Part shown: in pieces, positions 8,149 through 16,355 of the stretch
How positions within the stretch are numbered: the stretch's first letter is position 1
Layout of the letters: each line of letters begins with the position of its first letter
Origin: an uncultured Parabacteroides sp.
Lineage (GTDB): Bacteria > Bacteroidota > Bacteroidia > Bacteroidales > Tannerellaceae
Direction: 5' to 3'
NCBI GenBank assembly: GCA_944325335.1
Contig: CALUZR010000001.1
Location: 62,001 to 126,000, forward strand
Length of the DNA: 64,000 nucleotides
Made by a program: the position numbers and the translations under genes
Notes under the pieces: generated by a model
Seen by the model: the letters and a program-made list of their open reading frames with translations, nothing else
What the model was told of the DNA's origin: nothing
Database searches by the model: none

Positions 8149-8321
8149 GATAGGTATAGGAAGTGTCTCCGACAGGTATGGGAAGTGTCACTGACACTTA
8201 TAGGAAGTGTCGGGGATACTTATGGGAAGTGTCAGGGACACTTATGGGAAGTGTTGGAGACACTTATAAGAAGTGTCGGTAGCACTTATGGAAAGTGTCG
8301 GGGACACTTCCTATACCTGTC
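8149..8321. repeat. Tandem array of a 22-bp palindromic unit, closed by inverted ends
   Basis: About seven and a half imperfect copies of a 22-base unit around GACACTTATGGGAAGTGTCG. Each unit can fold by itself because GACACTT pairs with AAGTGTC. The first unit reads GATAGGTATAGGAAGTGTC and the last segment GACACTTCCTATACCTGTC, so the array ends are reverse complements and the whole block can also fold on itself. It begins 57 bases upstream of the HU-like start. Confidence 0.9.
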
Positions 8322-8890
8322 AAAACTCCTCCTCAGACAAAGGGAATTCCACAAAAGAATGCTTCCCCGCCGTGCTTGGAAAGAAGGGGACGGGATGCGT
8401 ATTCCGCCCCCTCTAAAAACACATTTCATAACAGCTTACGGGGTGCAATCCCTGCAGCCAAAGTAAGCATTCTTCTGTCGAATCCACTATATCAGGGATT
8501 AGAAACAATTTATTGTTATTTTGTTTGTTGTATGTTGTCTCTATTGTCGTTTGTTTCTCTATTTACGTCATCCTATTTGTCTTATACTTACCGTCACCCT
8601 GTTTTACTTCTACGTCACCCTGAGCGAAGTCGAAGGGTCTCCGGACGCCCACACGTCATCTCGAGCTTGCCGAAAGATCCCTCCACTGCGGTCGGGATGA
8701 CGTCGAGAGAATGCCACGATAAAGTACATTCAAATAGTTTCAGTATTTATTCTTGAAATAAAGAGCGCTTTGGGTTTCCCCGGTAGTTATATAGATGCCG
8801 ACCAAAGCATCTATATAAGTTTTGTTGTTATCGCCGAGGGCTTTCGCCCCCGGCTTTATATAAGAGATATTCAATATATAATCAATGGGA
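8322..8890. other. Gene-free spacer with REP-like element and small hairpins
   Basis: No convincing gene. It holds a REP-like element (8611-8640, with a related palindromic stretch to about 8703) and two hairpins near the end of the susD transcript: TTATATAGATGC/GCATCTATATAA at 8787-8818, and GCCGAGGGC/GCCCCCGGC at 8833-8854. Neither has a T-run on the minus strand, so termination of the susCD transcript here is only suggested. Frames crossing the 22-bp array are artefacts. Confidence 0.6.
8611..8640. repeat. REP-like palindrome (CCTGAGCGAAGTCGAAGGG)
   Basis: The word CCTGAGCGAAGTCGAAGGG is preceded by CGTCAC, as in the copies at 6215-6298. This sequence is a recurrent intergenic repeat in many bacterial genomes. 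Confidence 0.75.
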
Positions 8891-10762
8891 TTATAATTGA
8901 GGACCTTCACCATACTGCGGTGCACCTTGGTCTTGCCATACACGTTCTGTATTCAGGATGTTGTTTGCAGAACCAATGCTATAACCTTGTGCTTCGTATG
9001 CTGCAAGCTCTATTTCATACATCAAGTCTGTAGGAGCTGGAGCTGAGAGAGCTGTACGACGCGGAATGGTAACTGTAGGCAAACCGTTTGCGGCATAGTC
9101 TACACGCTGCCAGATATCCGAATCCAACTTAGGCACGCCCGAACGACGGCAAGTTACCCAAACTTCTACCGGTAATTCCATGAAGTTCAAGATTTGCTGG
9201 ATGTAGACCTTTTCCAAGTCGGAAGCCACATCGCCCGTCAGTTGATATTCTTCGTGTGACATCATTTCGTCGATTTCACCAGCTTTCAAATCAATAGCAA
9301 CTTCATTCGGATCATAACTGTAAGTTGTACCATAATATGGGATGCGGTTCAAACTTGCCATCCGGTCATACTCTTCTACAGAAGCGCGCAAAGCTTTATC
9401 ATAGTATGCTTGAGCGGATTGAGGTAATGCTGCACCCAACAGGGCAAACTCTGCCAAATAGAGGTTGACTTCAGATGTAGTCATATATTTACCAAACCAA
9501 GGCATATTGTCTGTATCCTGGATAATCGGATCACCTACTGCTGTCGGCAATGTAAAGTCGATACGTCCATATACCTGTTCATCTTGGAAACGAGAGAAAG
9601 GATAGTATGCGGCGCGGCTGTTGTCGTACAAACATTGGGTATCGTAGTTGAACCAATCTCCATACGTACCGGCTTGCTGTCCGGCATTGAATGCCAAAGG
9701 CAGACCGTAGTAACGTACCCAAGGTTCACCCGGTGCTTTCCAAGATTCGAAATCGCCGTTGGCATCCAAATTGATATTGGCCATGATATAAGATGGAATA
9801 TCATCTGTACGGTCAGCATCAATGAACTGCTGTACTACGCGGGAGTTCCATTCGTTCTTCTGGAAAATGAAACGTACACGCGGGTCGCGATTGCGTACCA
9901 TCAAGTCGATGATAGGTTGTGAAGCACCTACGCTTTGCAAAATACCATTATTCCAGTGGTATACATAATCTTCGCTAGAAGAATTATAACTTGCCTTATT
10001 GAAGAAGAAATCATCACTCTCCCCATCCAATACACCACAAGAAGCGTTTGCCACATCCTGTGCAATCTGGAGGGCACGAGCGCGGTCTTGTGAAATCAAA
10101 CGAGCCGCAATCTTCAATTTCAGCGAATTGGCAAGTTTTGCCCATTTATCTGCTTGTCCACTATATACAGGATCTTGTGTCCCTTCGAAGCTTTGGTCAG
10201 TGGCTGTAGTAAATGCTGCAATATCGGCATCCAAGTTATTCAACCACAAATCATACAAATCAGCTACACGGTCATACTTCGGCGTCAATGTACCGCCATG
10301 CAATGCTTGGGCAGCTTCCGTATACGGGATATCGCCGATAAAGTCAGTATCAAAAATACCCATGTAAACACACAACACGTCCATAGCAGCTTCATACTGA
10401 GCGTACGCCGCAGCCTCTTCTTCCGGCATTTGCGAACGTACATACTTGATTTCGTTCAAGTATTTCAATACATCAATGGAACCACCGGTACCTGCACCTC
10501 CTTCATGAACGAGGGAAGTCACGCCACCCGTAGATACCAAGACTTGCATCCACTGGTAAATCTGGTTGGCATTGTAGAACCAGTAGGTGTAGTCCGACGG
10601 GTCGAACTCCAACACACCTTGTGAGAACAAATACCCGACGTTACCCTCAGAAAGAGAACTTGGGTTTGTGTTCGTTTCTGCAAAATCATCCCGGCAACCG
10701 GTTGTGAAAAGGGTTGCGCCTGCTAACAAAAGGGCAGCTGGGATTAACTGATATTTTTTCAT
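8891..10762 (-). CDS. SusD-like lipoprotein (SusD/RagB type 2)
   Basis: A 623-residue surface lipoprotein: signal peptide MKKYQLIPAALLLAGATLFT followed by TGC (Cys23), then the flexible DDFAETNTNPSS region typical of the SusD-like_2 branch. The tetratricopeptide-rich body includes WMQVLV, YTEAAQAL and the C-terminal YNVY-type turns expected in the family; the segment VEVWVTCRRSGVPKL matches its conserved C-terminal block. It lies 40 bases after its susC and should cap that channel. Members of this branch often bind peptides or N-glycan-type ligands, but no substrate enzyme is adjacent, so the ligand is unknown. Confidence 0.93.
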   Translation of the reverse strand: MKKYQLIPAALLLAGATLFTTGCRDDFAETNTNPSSLSEGNVGYLFSQGVLEFDPSDYTYWFYNANQIYQWMQVLVSTGGVTSLVHEGGAGTGGSIDVLKYLNEIKYVRSQMPEEEAAAYAQYEAAMDVLCVYMGIFDTDFIGDIPYTEAAQALHGGTLTPKYDRVADLYDLWLNNLDADIAAFTTATDQSFEGTQDPVYSGQADKWAKLANSLKLKIAARLISQDRARALQIAQDVANASCGVLDGESDDFFFNKASYNSSSEDYVYHWNNGILQSVGASQPIIDLMVRNRDPRVRFIFQKNEWNSRVVQQFIDADRTDDIPSYIMANINLDANGDFESWKAPGEPWVRYYGLPLAFNAGQQAGTYGDWFNYDTQCLYDNSRAAYYPFSRFQDEQVYGRIDFTLPTAVGDPIIQDTDNMPWFGKYMTTSEVNLYLAEFALLGAALPQSAQAYYDKALRASVEEYDRMASLNRIPYYGTTYSYDPNEVAIDLKAGEIDEMMSHEEYQLTGDVASDLEKVYIQQILNFMELPVEVWVTCRRSGVPKLDSDIWQRVDYAANGLPTVTIPRRTALSAPAPTDLMYEIELAAYEAQGYSIGSANNILNTERVWQDQGAPQYGEGPQL

Positions 10763-10802
10763 ATCTGATAATTCTGTTTATGCGTTTATACTATTAAATT
10801 GT

Positions 10803-13800
10803 TTAGAATCCTACGTTTACTGTCAACGAGAAGCTGGAGGTTACACCCGTCAACGAACGGATACGGAACTCGGCAGCAGCCGTACCAGACACAGATTCCG
10901 GATTGATATTGTTAGGCAGTGAGTTCAACAAATAGCCCAAGTTGTGTGCATTGAATGTCAACATCAAGTTCTTAGCTTTAATCTTTTGACAAGCACTACT
11001 TGGTAAACGATAACTCAAAGAGATATCACGCAACGCAATGTAGTTCAATTTTTCGAACCAAGCATCGTTTACAACACCATAATCACGTCCGGCCATAGTC
11101 CACGCATTGTTACGATAGGTCCAAGCTGATGCGTGGGTCGGCTCAATCATGCCTTTGTCTATCAATTCCTGATAAGATTCACCGGCAGTAGAAACGCCGC
11201 CCGAACCTACCGTGTAAACAGAACCGTTCGGCTGCGTGATTTGTGTACCCGAAGGAATAATACCCTGCGGAATTACACCATCTTCGTAAGTCTTACCATC
11301 GTAGTTAGATGTCCAAGAAATACCACCGTGTCCTGGTTGGCCATCCAAAGAGGTTTCCATAAAGCCATACGCAGTACCGTAACGACCATTATATGTAGCG
11401 ACATAACCACCAAAGCGCATATCCAATGCCACGCTTAACGTCCAGTTCTTATAACTCAACGACGTATTCACAGAACCCAAGAAGTCCGGCACCATCGAAC
11501 CTAATTCTACGATTTCGGATTCGTTACGGAGCAAATGGGCACGACGCTGTGAGTCGGTCCAAACCAACATCGGCAAGCCGGAAGATTCATCAATCTTCAC
11601 ATAACTATCAGACATCAAGGTACCGTAAGCTTCACCTACTTTGGCAACAGAACCAATACGATAGTTACCATAAGTTACATCACCAGCCAAAGGAATATAA
11701 TCAGCAACGTTTGGATGCAACTCAATAATCTTGTTCATATTCTTAGTCCAAGTGAAGTTCAAATCCCAAGTCCAGTCTTTTGTTTCAATCGGAGTCGTAT
11801 TCAACGCCAATTCGATACCTTGGTTTTGAATATTACCGGCATTGACTAACTGGCTGCTGATACCCGAAACTGAAGGAACGGAGATGGTCATAATCTGGTT
11901 CTTCGTATTTTCCTTATAATAAGTAGCGTCTAATCCGATACGGTTGTTCAAGAAACGCCAGTCCAAACCGATTTCCCATGCATTCTTGCGCTCCGGTTTC
12001 AAATTCTGATCATACATCTTGCTATCAACTGACATTCCATAATAATTCGTACCGTTCAAAGTAGAAGTGTTGATACCGTATGCTGTATTGATAATGTACG
12101 GATCCGTATCGTTACCTACCTGTGCCCATGATCCACGAATCTTCGCGAAGGAGATCCAATCTGGCAATTGGTCGCGGAACGTAGATGAAATCAACCAAGA
12201 TCCATTGACTGATGGATAAAAGTAAGAATATGTACCATGTGTGTCGGTATAAACCAAGGCTGACGACCAGTCGTTACGTCCTGTTACATCCACGAAGATT
12301 TGGTCTTTCCAGCTGGCTCCCACTTGGAAGGCTACTGAAAGCATCTTCTTATGATTTTGAATAGCAGCAGTATAAGAAGGTGTACTCTTTGAGTTTGCAA
12401 TAAAGTATTGTCCAGGTACAATCAAGCCATCCACTGTATTCATGGATTGTGCTTGCTGGAAGTTCTGGTAGTATTCACCACGAAGGAATCCGGTCAATGT
12501 CCAATCACCCCAAGTCTTGTTCCACATAAAATTGGCGTTCAAGTTGGTCTGTTCTTTCGTTGTCTGGCTAATACCATAATAACCACCTTCATTGGCATAA
12601 CCTGAACCCAATTGCTTACTTTCATAACGGGTATAGTAGTAATTATAGTTACCTTCTACATTAAACTTCAACCAATCGGTCAAATCCACATTCAATTTCA
12701 CAGTTGGACGAACTGAAGTCTCTTTCTGGCGGTAATCGTTTTCGAAGATACTCCACCAAGTGCTTACGCCCGGCATATTGCCCCATTCATCTCCGTAAGA
12801 AGAACTTGCAGCACCACCGTGTGCGCCTTTGTATTTATCACGTGCCGTAGAAGGATCATACGAACGTCCCCATACGCCGCTGGCGAAGTTTTCCCCCATA
12901 TTAATCGGTGAGTTACGCGGCATCGAGTTCGCAAACGACATGCTGGCATCAATTTGCACCTTGTCTGTAATCTTATGCGTAGCTTTTCCTAAGAAAGAAA
13001 TACGGTCGAACGAGTTGTTCGGCGTCGTACCATTGGCATGTTTGTAAGATAAAGAGGTATAGAACGTAGTCTTTTCGTTACCACCACTAATCGCAATATT
13101 GGTATTTGTGTTGAATCCCTTGTTGAATGCTTTCTTGAAGTTGTTCTTTACAGCTTCATACGGACGAATCGTACCGTCGTAGTATTCTACATCACGACCA
13201 TCGAAAGCAGGACCCCAAGATACGCCTTGGTCATTCAACAAAGAGAACTGACCATTGGTGTTGGTTGGATATTGATGTAAGTTATCGTAAATGTAATAGT
13301 TTCCATTGGCATCGGTCTCTCCATAATTTACATTACCCGCCATTATACCGTTACCAAATTCATTTTGGAAAGAAGGCGTTTGCGTGATGGCATCGATACC
13401 AATAGTCTGCGAGAAATTGATGCCTAAACCTTGTCCGGCTTTACCGCTCTTGGTCGTAATCACGACGGCACCGTTCAAACCACGTGAACCGTAGAGGGCG
13501 GTAGCGGCTGCACCTTTCAGGACAGATACCGATTCAAAGTCATCCGGGTTCAAGTTCTTCAATTCATTACCGTAGTCGTTAGGGTTGGAATCCCAGTCCG
13601 GGTTACCTTCCTTGATGTCGTTCGACAAGATGACACCATCGACCACGTAGATAGGCTGGTTGTTCTTACCCAAGGTAGAAGCACCACGGATTTGGATCTT
13701 CGTAGAACCGAACATACCACCATCTGAACCGGCGATCTCGACACCGGCTACTTTACCTTGCAAAGCCGATACCGGGTTGATCAAGTTGGTGTTCAACTCG

Positions 13801-14237
13801 TCGCTCTTCAATTCGGTCATGGCGTAACCCAACGACTTCTCGGAACGCTTCATACCCAAGGCTGTTACCACGAGTTCTTCCAATTGCTCGGAGTCTTCAG
13901 AGAGTGTTACGTTGATAGAGGGCTGACCGTTGTACACAATTTCCTGAGTCGTGTATCCGACGTAAGAGATTTGAATGACATCGCCATTCTTCACACCTTC
14001 CAGGGTAAAGTTACCGTCCATGTCGGTAATGTTACCGTTGGTAGTACCTTTGATGATTACAGATGCGCCGATGACTGGACCGTAAGCATCCACCACATTT
14101 CCCGTCACTGTACCGTCCTGCTGAGCACGGAGGGCACTCGGATTTGCCGGGGCTATTTCTGCATACACATTACCTGTAATGCTTAACGCAGTAGCCACTA
14201 ATAGCAAACAAATGGAATTTGTTGTCTTGTTTGGCAT
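10803..14237 (-). CDS. SusC/RagA-type TonB-dependent outer-membrane transporter
   Basis: A 1144-residue protein. After the signal peptide (MPNKTTNSICLLLVATALSITGNVYA) comes a carboxypeptidase-regulatory-like domain (VTGNVVDAYGPVIGASVIIK to VGYTTQEIV), the SusC signature QLEELVVTALGM, a plug domain with KIQIRGASTLGKNNQPIYV and VDGVIL, and a 22-strand barrel ending in an aromatic strand (SLTVNVGF). It imports a nutrient across the outer membrane using TonB/ExbBD energy, with the SusD protein downstream. No ECF-sigma/anti-sigma pair or hybrid regulator is adjacent, and I found no TTG-N19-TAnnTTTG promoter upstream on this strand. Confidence 0.96.
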   Translation of the reverse strand: MPNKTTNSICLLLVATALSITGNVYAEIAPANPSALRAQQDGTVTGNVVDAYGPVIGASVIIKGTTNGNITDMDGNFTLEGVKNGDVIQISYVGYTTQEIVYNGQPSINVTLSEDSEQLEELVVTALGMKRSEKSLGYAMTELKSDELNTNLINPVSALQGKVAGVEIAGSDGGMFGSTKIQIRGASTLGKNNQPIYVVDGVILSNDIKEGNPDWDSNPNDYGNELKNLNPDDFESVSVLKGAAATALYGSRGLNGAVVITTKSGKAGQGLGINFSQTIGIDAITQTPSFQNEFGNGIMAGNVNYGETDANGNYYIYDNLHQYPTNTNGQFSLLNDQGVSWGPAFDGRDVEYYDGTIRPYEAVKNNFKKAFNKGFNTNTNIAISGGNEKTTFYTSLSYKHANGTTPNNSFDRISFLGKATHKITDKVQIDASMSFANSMPRNSPINMGENFASGVWGRSYDPSTARDKYKGAHGGAASSSYGDEWGNMPGVSTWWSIFENDYRQKETSVRPTVKLNVDLTDWLKFNVEGNYNYYYTRYESKQLGSGYANEGGYYGISQTTKEQTNLNANFMWNKTWGDWTLTGFLRGEYYQNFQQAQSMNTVDGLIVPGQYFIANSKSTPSYTAAIQNHKKMLSVAFQVGASWKDQIFVDVTGRNDWSSALVYTDTHGTYSYFYPSVNGSWLISSTFRDQLPDWISFAKIRGSWAQVGNDTDPYIINTAYGINTSTLNGTNYYGMSVDSKMYDQNLKPERKNAWEIGLDWRFLNNRIGLDATYYKENTKNQIMTISVPSVSGISSQLVNAGNIQNQGIELALNTTPIETKDWTWDLNFTWTKNMNKIIELHPNVADYIPLAGDVTYGNYRIGSVAKVGEAYGTLMSDSYVKIDESSGLPMLVWTDSQRRAHLLRNESEIVELGSMVPDFLGSVNTSLSYKNWTLSVALDMRFGGYVATYNGRYGTAYGFMETSLDGQPGHGGISWTSNYDGKTYEDGVIPQGIIPSGTQITQPNGSVYTVGSGGVSTAGESYQELIDKGMIEPTHASAWTYRNNAWTMAGRDYGVVNDAWFEKLNYIALRDISLSYRLPSSACQKIKAKNLMLTFNAHNLGYLLNSLPNNINPESVSGTAAAEFRIRSLTGVTSSFSLTVNVGF

Positions 14238-14732
14238 AAATAATTCTTTATTGTGTTTATAAATATATGTTCTTTCTCTTTTGTTGTAACGGAATCAGTA
14301 GGTTAGCCTCTTGCGTTTTTTGTCGTTTTGACGTAGTCTAAGTAAGACTAATCTCTGCTTTAGGATTATCAGGCCCGGTTTTTAACATTTGCAGCGTTAA
14401 AATGGCATTGCATTTGATATAAAAAAACGGGGGTGAAGAAAAAAAATACCCCTGCAGTGATTTTTTTTTCAAATTCATGCTTGTTTTTAAGAAAAGAATA
14501 CGTACATTTGTAGCGTTTCTAACGCGAATCGCAGGTAAACCGATGTAGTCTTACTTATACGTTTCCTTTCACCCCATACATTCCCTACCTATATATAATA
14601 ACCTATATATAATAATATGTACGCGCGCGAGGGGAAGGGGTGAGTAGGAATAAGAAAAAGCAAGGAGGATGATTGATTATTGAAAATAAAAAGGTATTTT
14701 TGCCGTATGAAAAAAGCAAAAAGGATGTATCT
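14238..14732. other. Divergent spacer between susC and the ImmA-type gene
   Basis: About 495 bases without a supported gene; short frames near 14589-14879 are shadows. It holds the rightward consensus promoter at 14481-14510. A 12-base inverted pair, TAAGTAAGACTA (about 14340) and TAGTCTTACTTA (about 14546), could be an operator. The susC leader contains CTAACCTACTGA on the minus strand, similar to CTAACCCTACTGA in the leader of the other susC (45060). Confidence 0.5.
14481..14510 (+). promoter_or_regulatory. Consensus Bacteroidetes promoter of the ImmA-type/DUF4411 pair
   Basis: TTG (14481-14483), 19 bases, TACATTTG (14503-14510) is an exact match to TTG-N19-TAnnTTTG. The first gene starts at 14733, leaving a leader of about 215 bases. 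Confidence 0.75.
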
Positions 14733-15854
14733 ATGGCAATAACCCGAGTTAATAACATACGACCTGAAATGCTTAGATGGGCAATCCGGCGGGCAGGGAG
14801 CAATGAAGAAGAAGCCAGTAAGGCTATTCCGGCATTGGCGGGTTGGTTGTCTGGAGAAAAGAAGCCCACGGTAATTCAATTACAGCAGTTTGCAAACAAA
14901 TTTCATGTTCCTTTCGGCTACCTATTTCTTCAAGAAGCGCCTATGGAAAATATCCCTTTCCCTATGTTTAGGGGAGACACGGTAAAGTCCGACCATTTTA
15001 ACTTGAATGTATATGATACGATCATGCATGTACGAAGCCGACAGGATTGGTTGGAAGAATATTTGGAAGAAAATGATATTGACACATGCCAATTGGTGGG
15101 TACAGCGCAACTAAAAATGCCTATCGGTGAGACTGTTTTTATGCTTCGGAAGGCATTGAAACTGGAGCCAAGGTGGGCATTCAGCCTATTAAATGCAGAT
15201 GCAGCCGTAAGTATGCTTACCAAGCAGATGGAAGAGGCAGGTATTTTCTTAGCTTATAACGGCGTAGTTGGCAATAACACACACCGCCCTTTGCAAGTAA
15301 GCGAATGCCGTGGATTTGCATTGGCAAGCAAGACGGCTCCATATATCTTTGTAAACAGTACAGATAGCAAGTCCGCACAATTATTCACGCTGATACATGA
15401 AGCAGCCCATCTGATGCTTGGCGTTAGCGCAGGACATGCTGGAGAAGAAACCACAAGCCAAGATGTGATAGAAACCTATTGCGACAGAGTCGCTGCTGAA
15501 TTTCTTGTCCCAGCTACTGTATTGCATGAAATTTGGAATGGAGATATAAAATACATATCCCGCAGATTCAAGGTAAGCGAAATTGTCATAGCGCGCAGAG
15601 CGCATGATTTAGGCATGCTTTCCGACAACGACTACCGAACATTTTGGTTAGAGTATAGAAAAAGGCCTATTCCTATCCAAAAGAAAAGCGGTAGAGGCGA
15701 TTTTTACCAGACAAGTGTAAAGCGCGTAGGGCGGTTGTTTGCTATCCATATACGTAATGCGGTAAATAATCGACAGCTAAGTTATACAGAAGCCTACCGA
15801 TTAACGGGTCTGCATGGCAATACGTACCAACACTTCATGACTAATAATATTTAA
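14733..15854 (+). CDS. XRE-ImmA/IrrE-type metallopeptidase (HTH plus HExxH)
   Basis: A 373-residue protein. Residues 1-70 form a helix-turn-helix-like domain (MLRWAIRRAG to PTVIQLQQFANKFHVPFGYL), followed by the COG2856 metallopeptidase part with the zinc motif HEAAH at about residues 222-226. Family members are DNA-binding regulators that cleave partner proteins, and are frequent in stress, phage and toxin-antitoxin modules. The frame extends 20 codons further to 14673, but the Met at 14733 follows a good AAGGA-type ribosome site and matches the family N-terminus. Its TAA overlaps the next ATG by one base, so the two genes are translationally coupled. Confidence 0.88.
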   Translation: MAITRVNNIRPEMLRWAIRRAGSNEEEASKAIPALAGWLSGEKKPTVIQLQQFANKFHVPFGYLFLQEAPMENIPFPMFRGDTVKSDHFNLNVYDTIMHVRSRQDWLEEYLEENDIDTCQLVGTAQLKMPIGETVFMLRKALKLEPRWAFSLLNADAAVSMLTKQMEEAGIFLAYNGVVGNNTHRPLQVSECRGFALASKTAPYIFVNSTDSKSAQLFTLIHEAAHLMLGVSAGHAGEETTSQDVIETYCDRVAAEFLVPATVLHEIWNGDIKYISRRFKVSEIVIARRAHDLGMLSDNDYRTFWLEYRKRPIPIQKKSGRGDFYQTSVKRVGRLFAIHIRNAVNNRQLSYTEAYRLTGLHGNTYQHFMTNNI

Positions 15855-16342
15855 TGCGTATGGCTTATATATTCGACACTAACATATTTATCCGGTCTAA
15901 AAATGAGATGCCCATGGAGATATGGCCTACTTTTTGGAGGCGAATGACTGAAATAATAAACTCCGGACAAGTCTATTCTTGTATAAAAGTAAAGGAAGAA
16001 ATAGACAAAGGCAACGACGAATTGACCACATGGATACATGATAACGCTTCAGATTCATTCTATTTCGCAATAGATGAAGAAGTGTTGGATAAATATGCAG
16101 AAACGCAGAACTGGGCACAAAACAATACGATGTTCAATGATACTGCTCGACAAGAATTTGCAACAGTTGCCGACGCTTTCATTGTAGCTACAGCTGCTGC
16201 TAAAGATCTTACTTTGGTGACCTATGAAACGCCGAACCCTTTTAGCAAAAAACGTGTAAAAATCCCAGATGCGTGTAATGCAATGGGCGTTAGATTCTGC
16301 GACCTGAACGCTGCACTAAAAGAAATGGGTATCACAATATAA
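15854..16342 (+). CDS. DUF4411 PIN-like protein, probable toxin partner
   Basis: A 162-residue protein with the DUF4411 N-terminus AYIFDTNIFIRSKN, whose Asp and the later DAFIVATAAAKDLTLVTYE segment fit the acidic active-site pattern of PIN-like nucleases. The ATG overlaps the preceding stop (TAATG); a second Met six bases downstream (MAYIFDTN) is an equally plausible start. The HTH-ImmA/DUF4411 gene order recurs in bacteria and is predicted to be a toxin-antitoxin-like pair; toxicity here is inference. It converges on topB with a 13-base gap. Confidence 0.82.
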   Translation: MRMAYIFDTNIFIRSKNEMPMEIWPTFWRRMTEIINSGQVYSCIKVKEEIDKGNDELTTWIHDNASDSFYFAIDEEVLDKYAETQNWAQNNTMFNDTARQEFATVADAFIVATAAAKDLTLVTYETPNPFSKKRVKIPDACNAMGVRFCDLNAALKEMGITI

Positions 16343-16355
16343 TAATGTACAATTA

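Noticed and set aside
8149..8321. A CRISPR array or coding repeats (frames at 8107-8466)
   Set aside because: The 22-bp units have no spacers, and translation of the repeats gives only a periodic peptide with no support.
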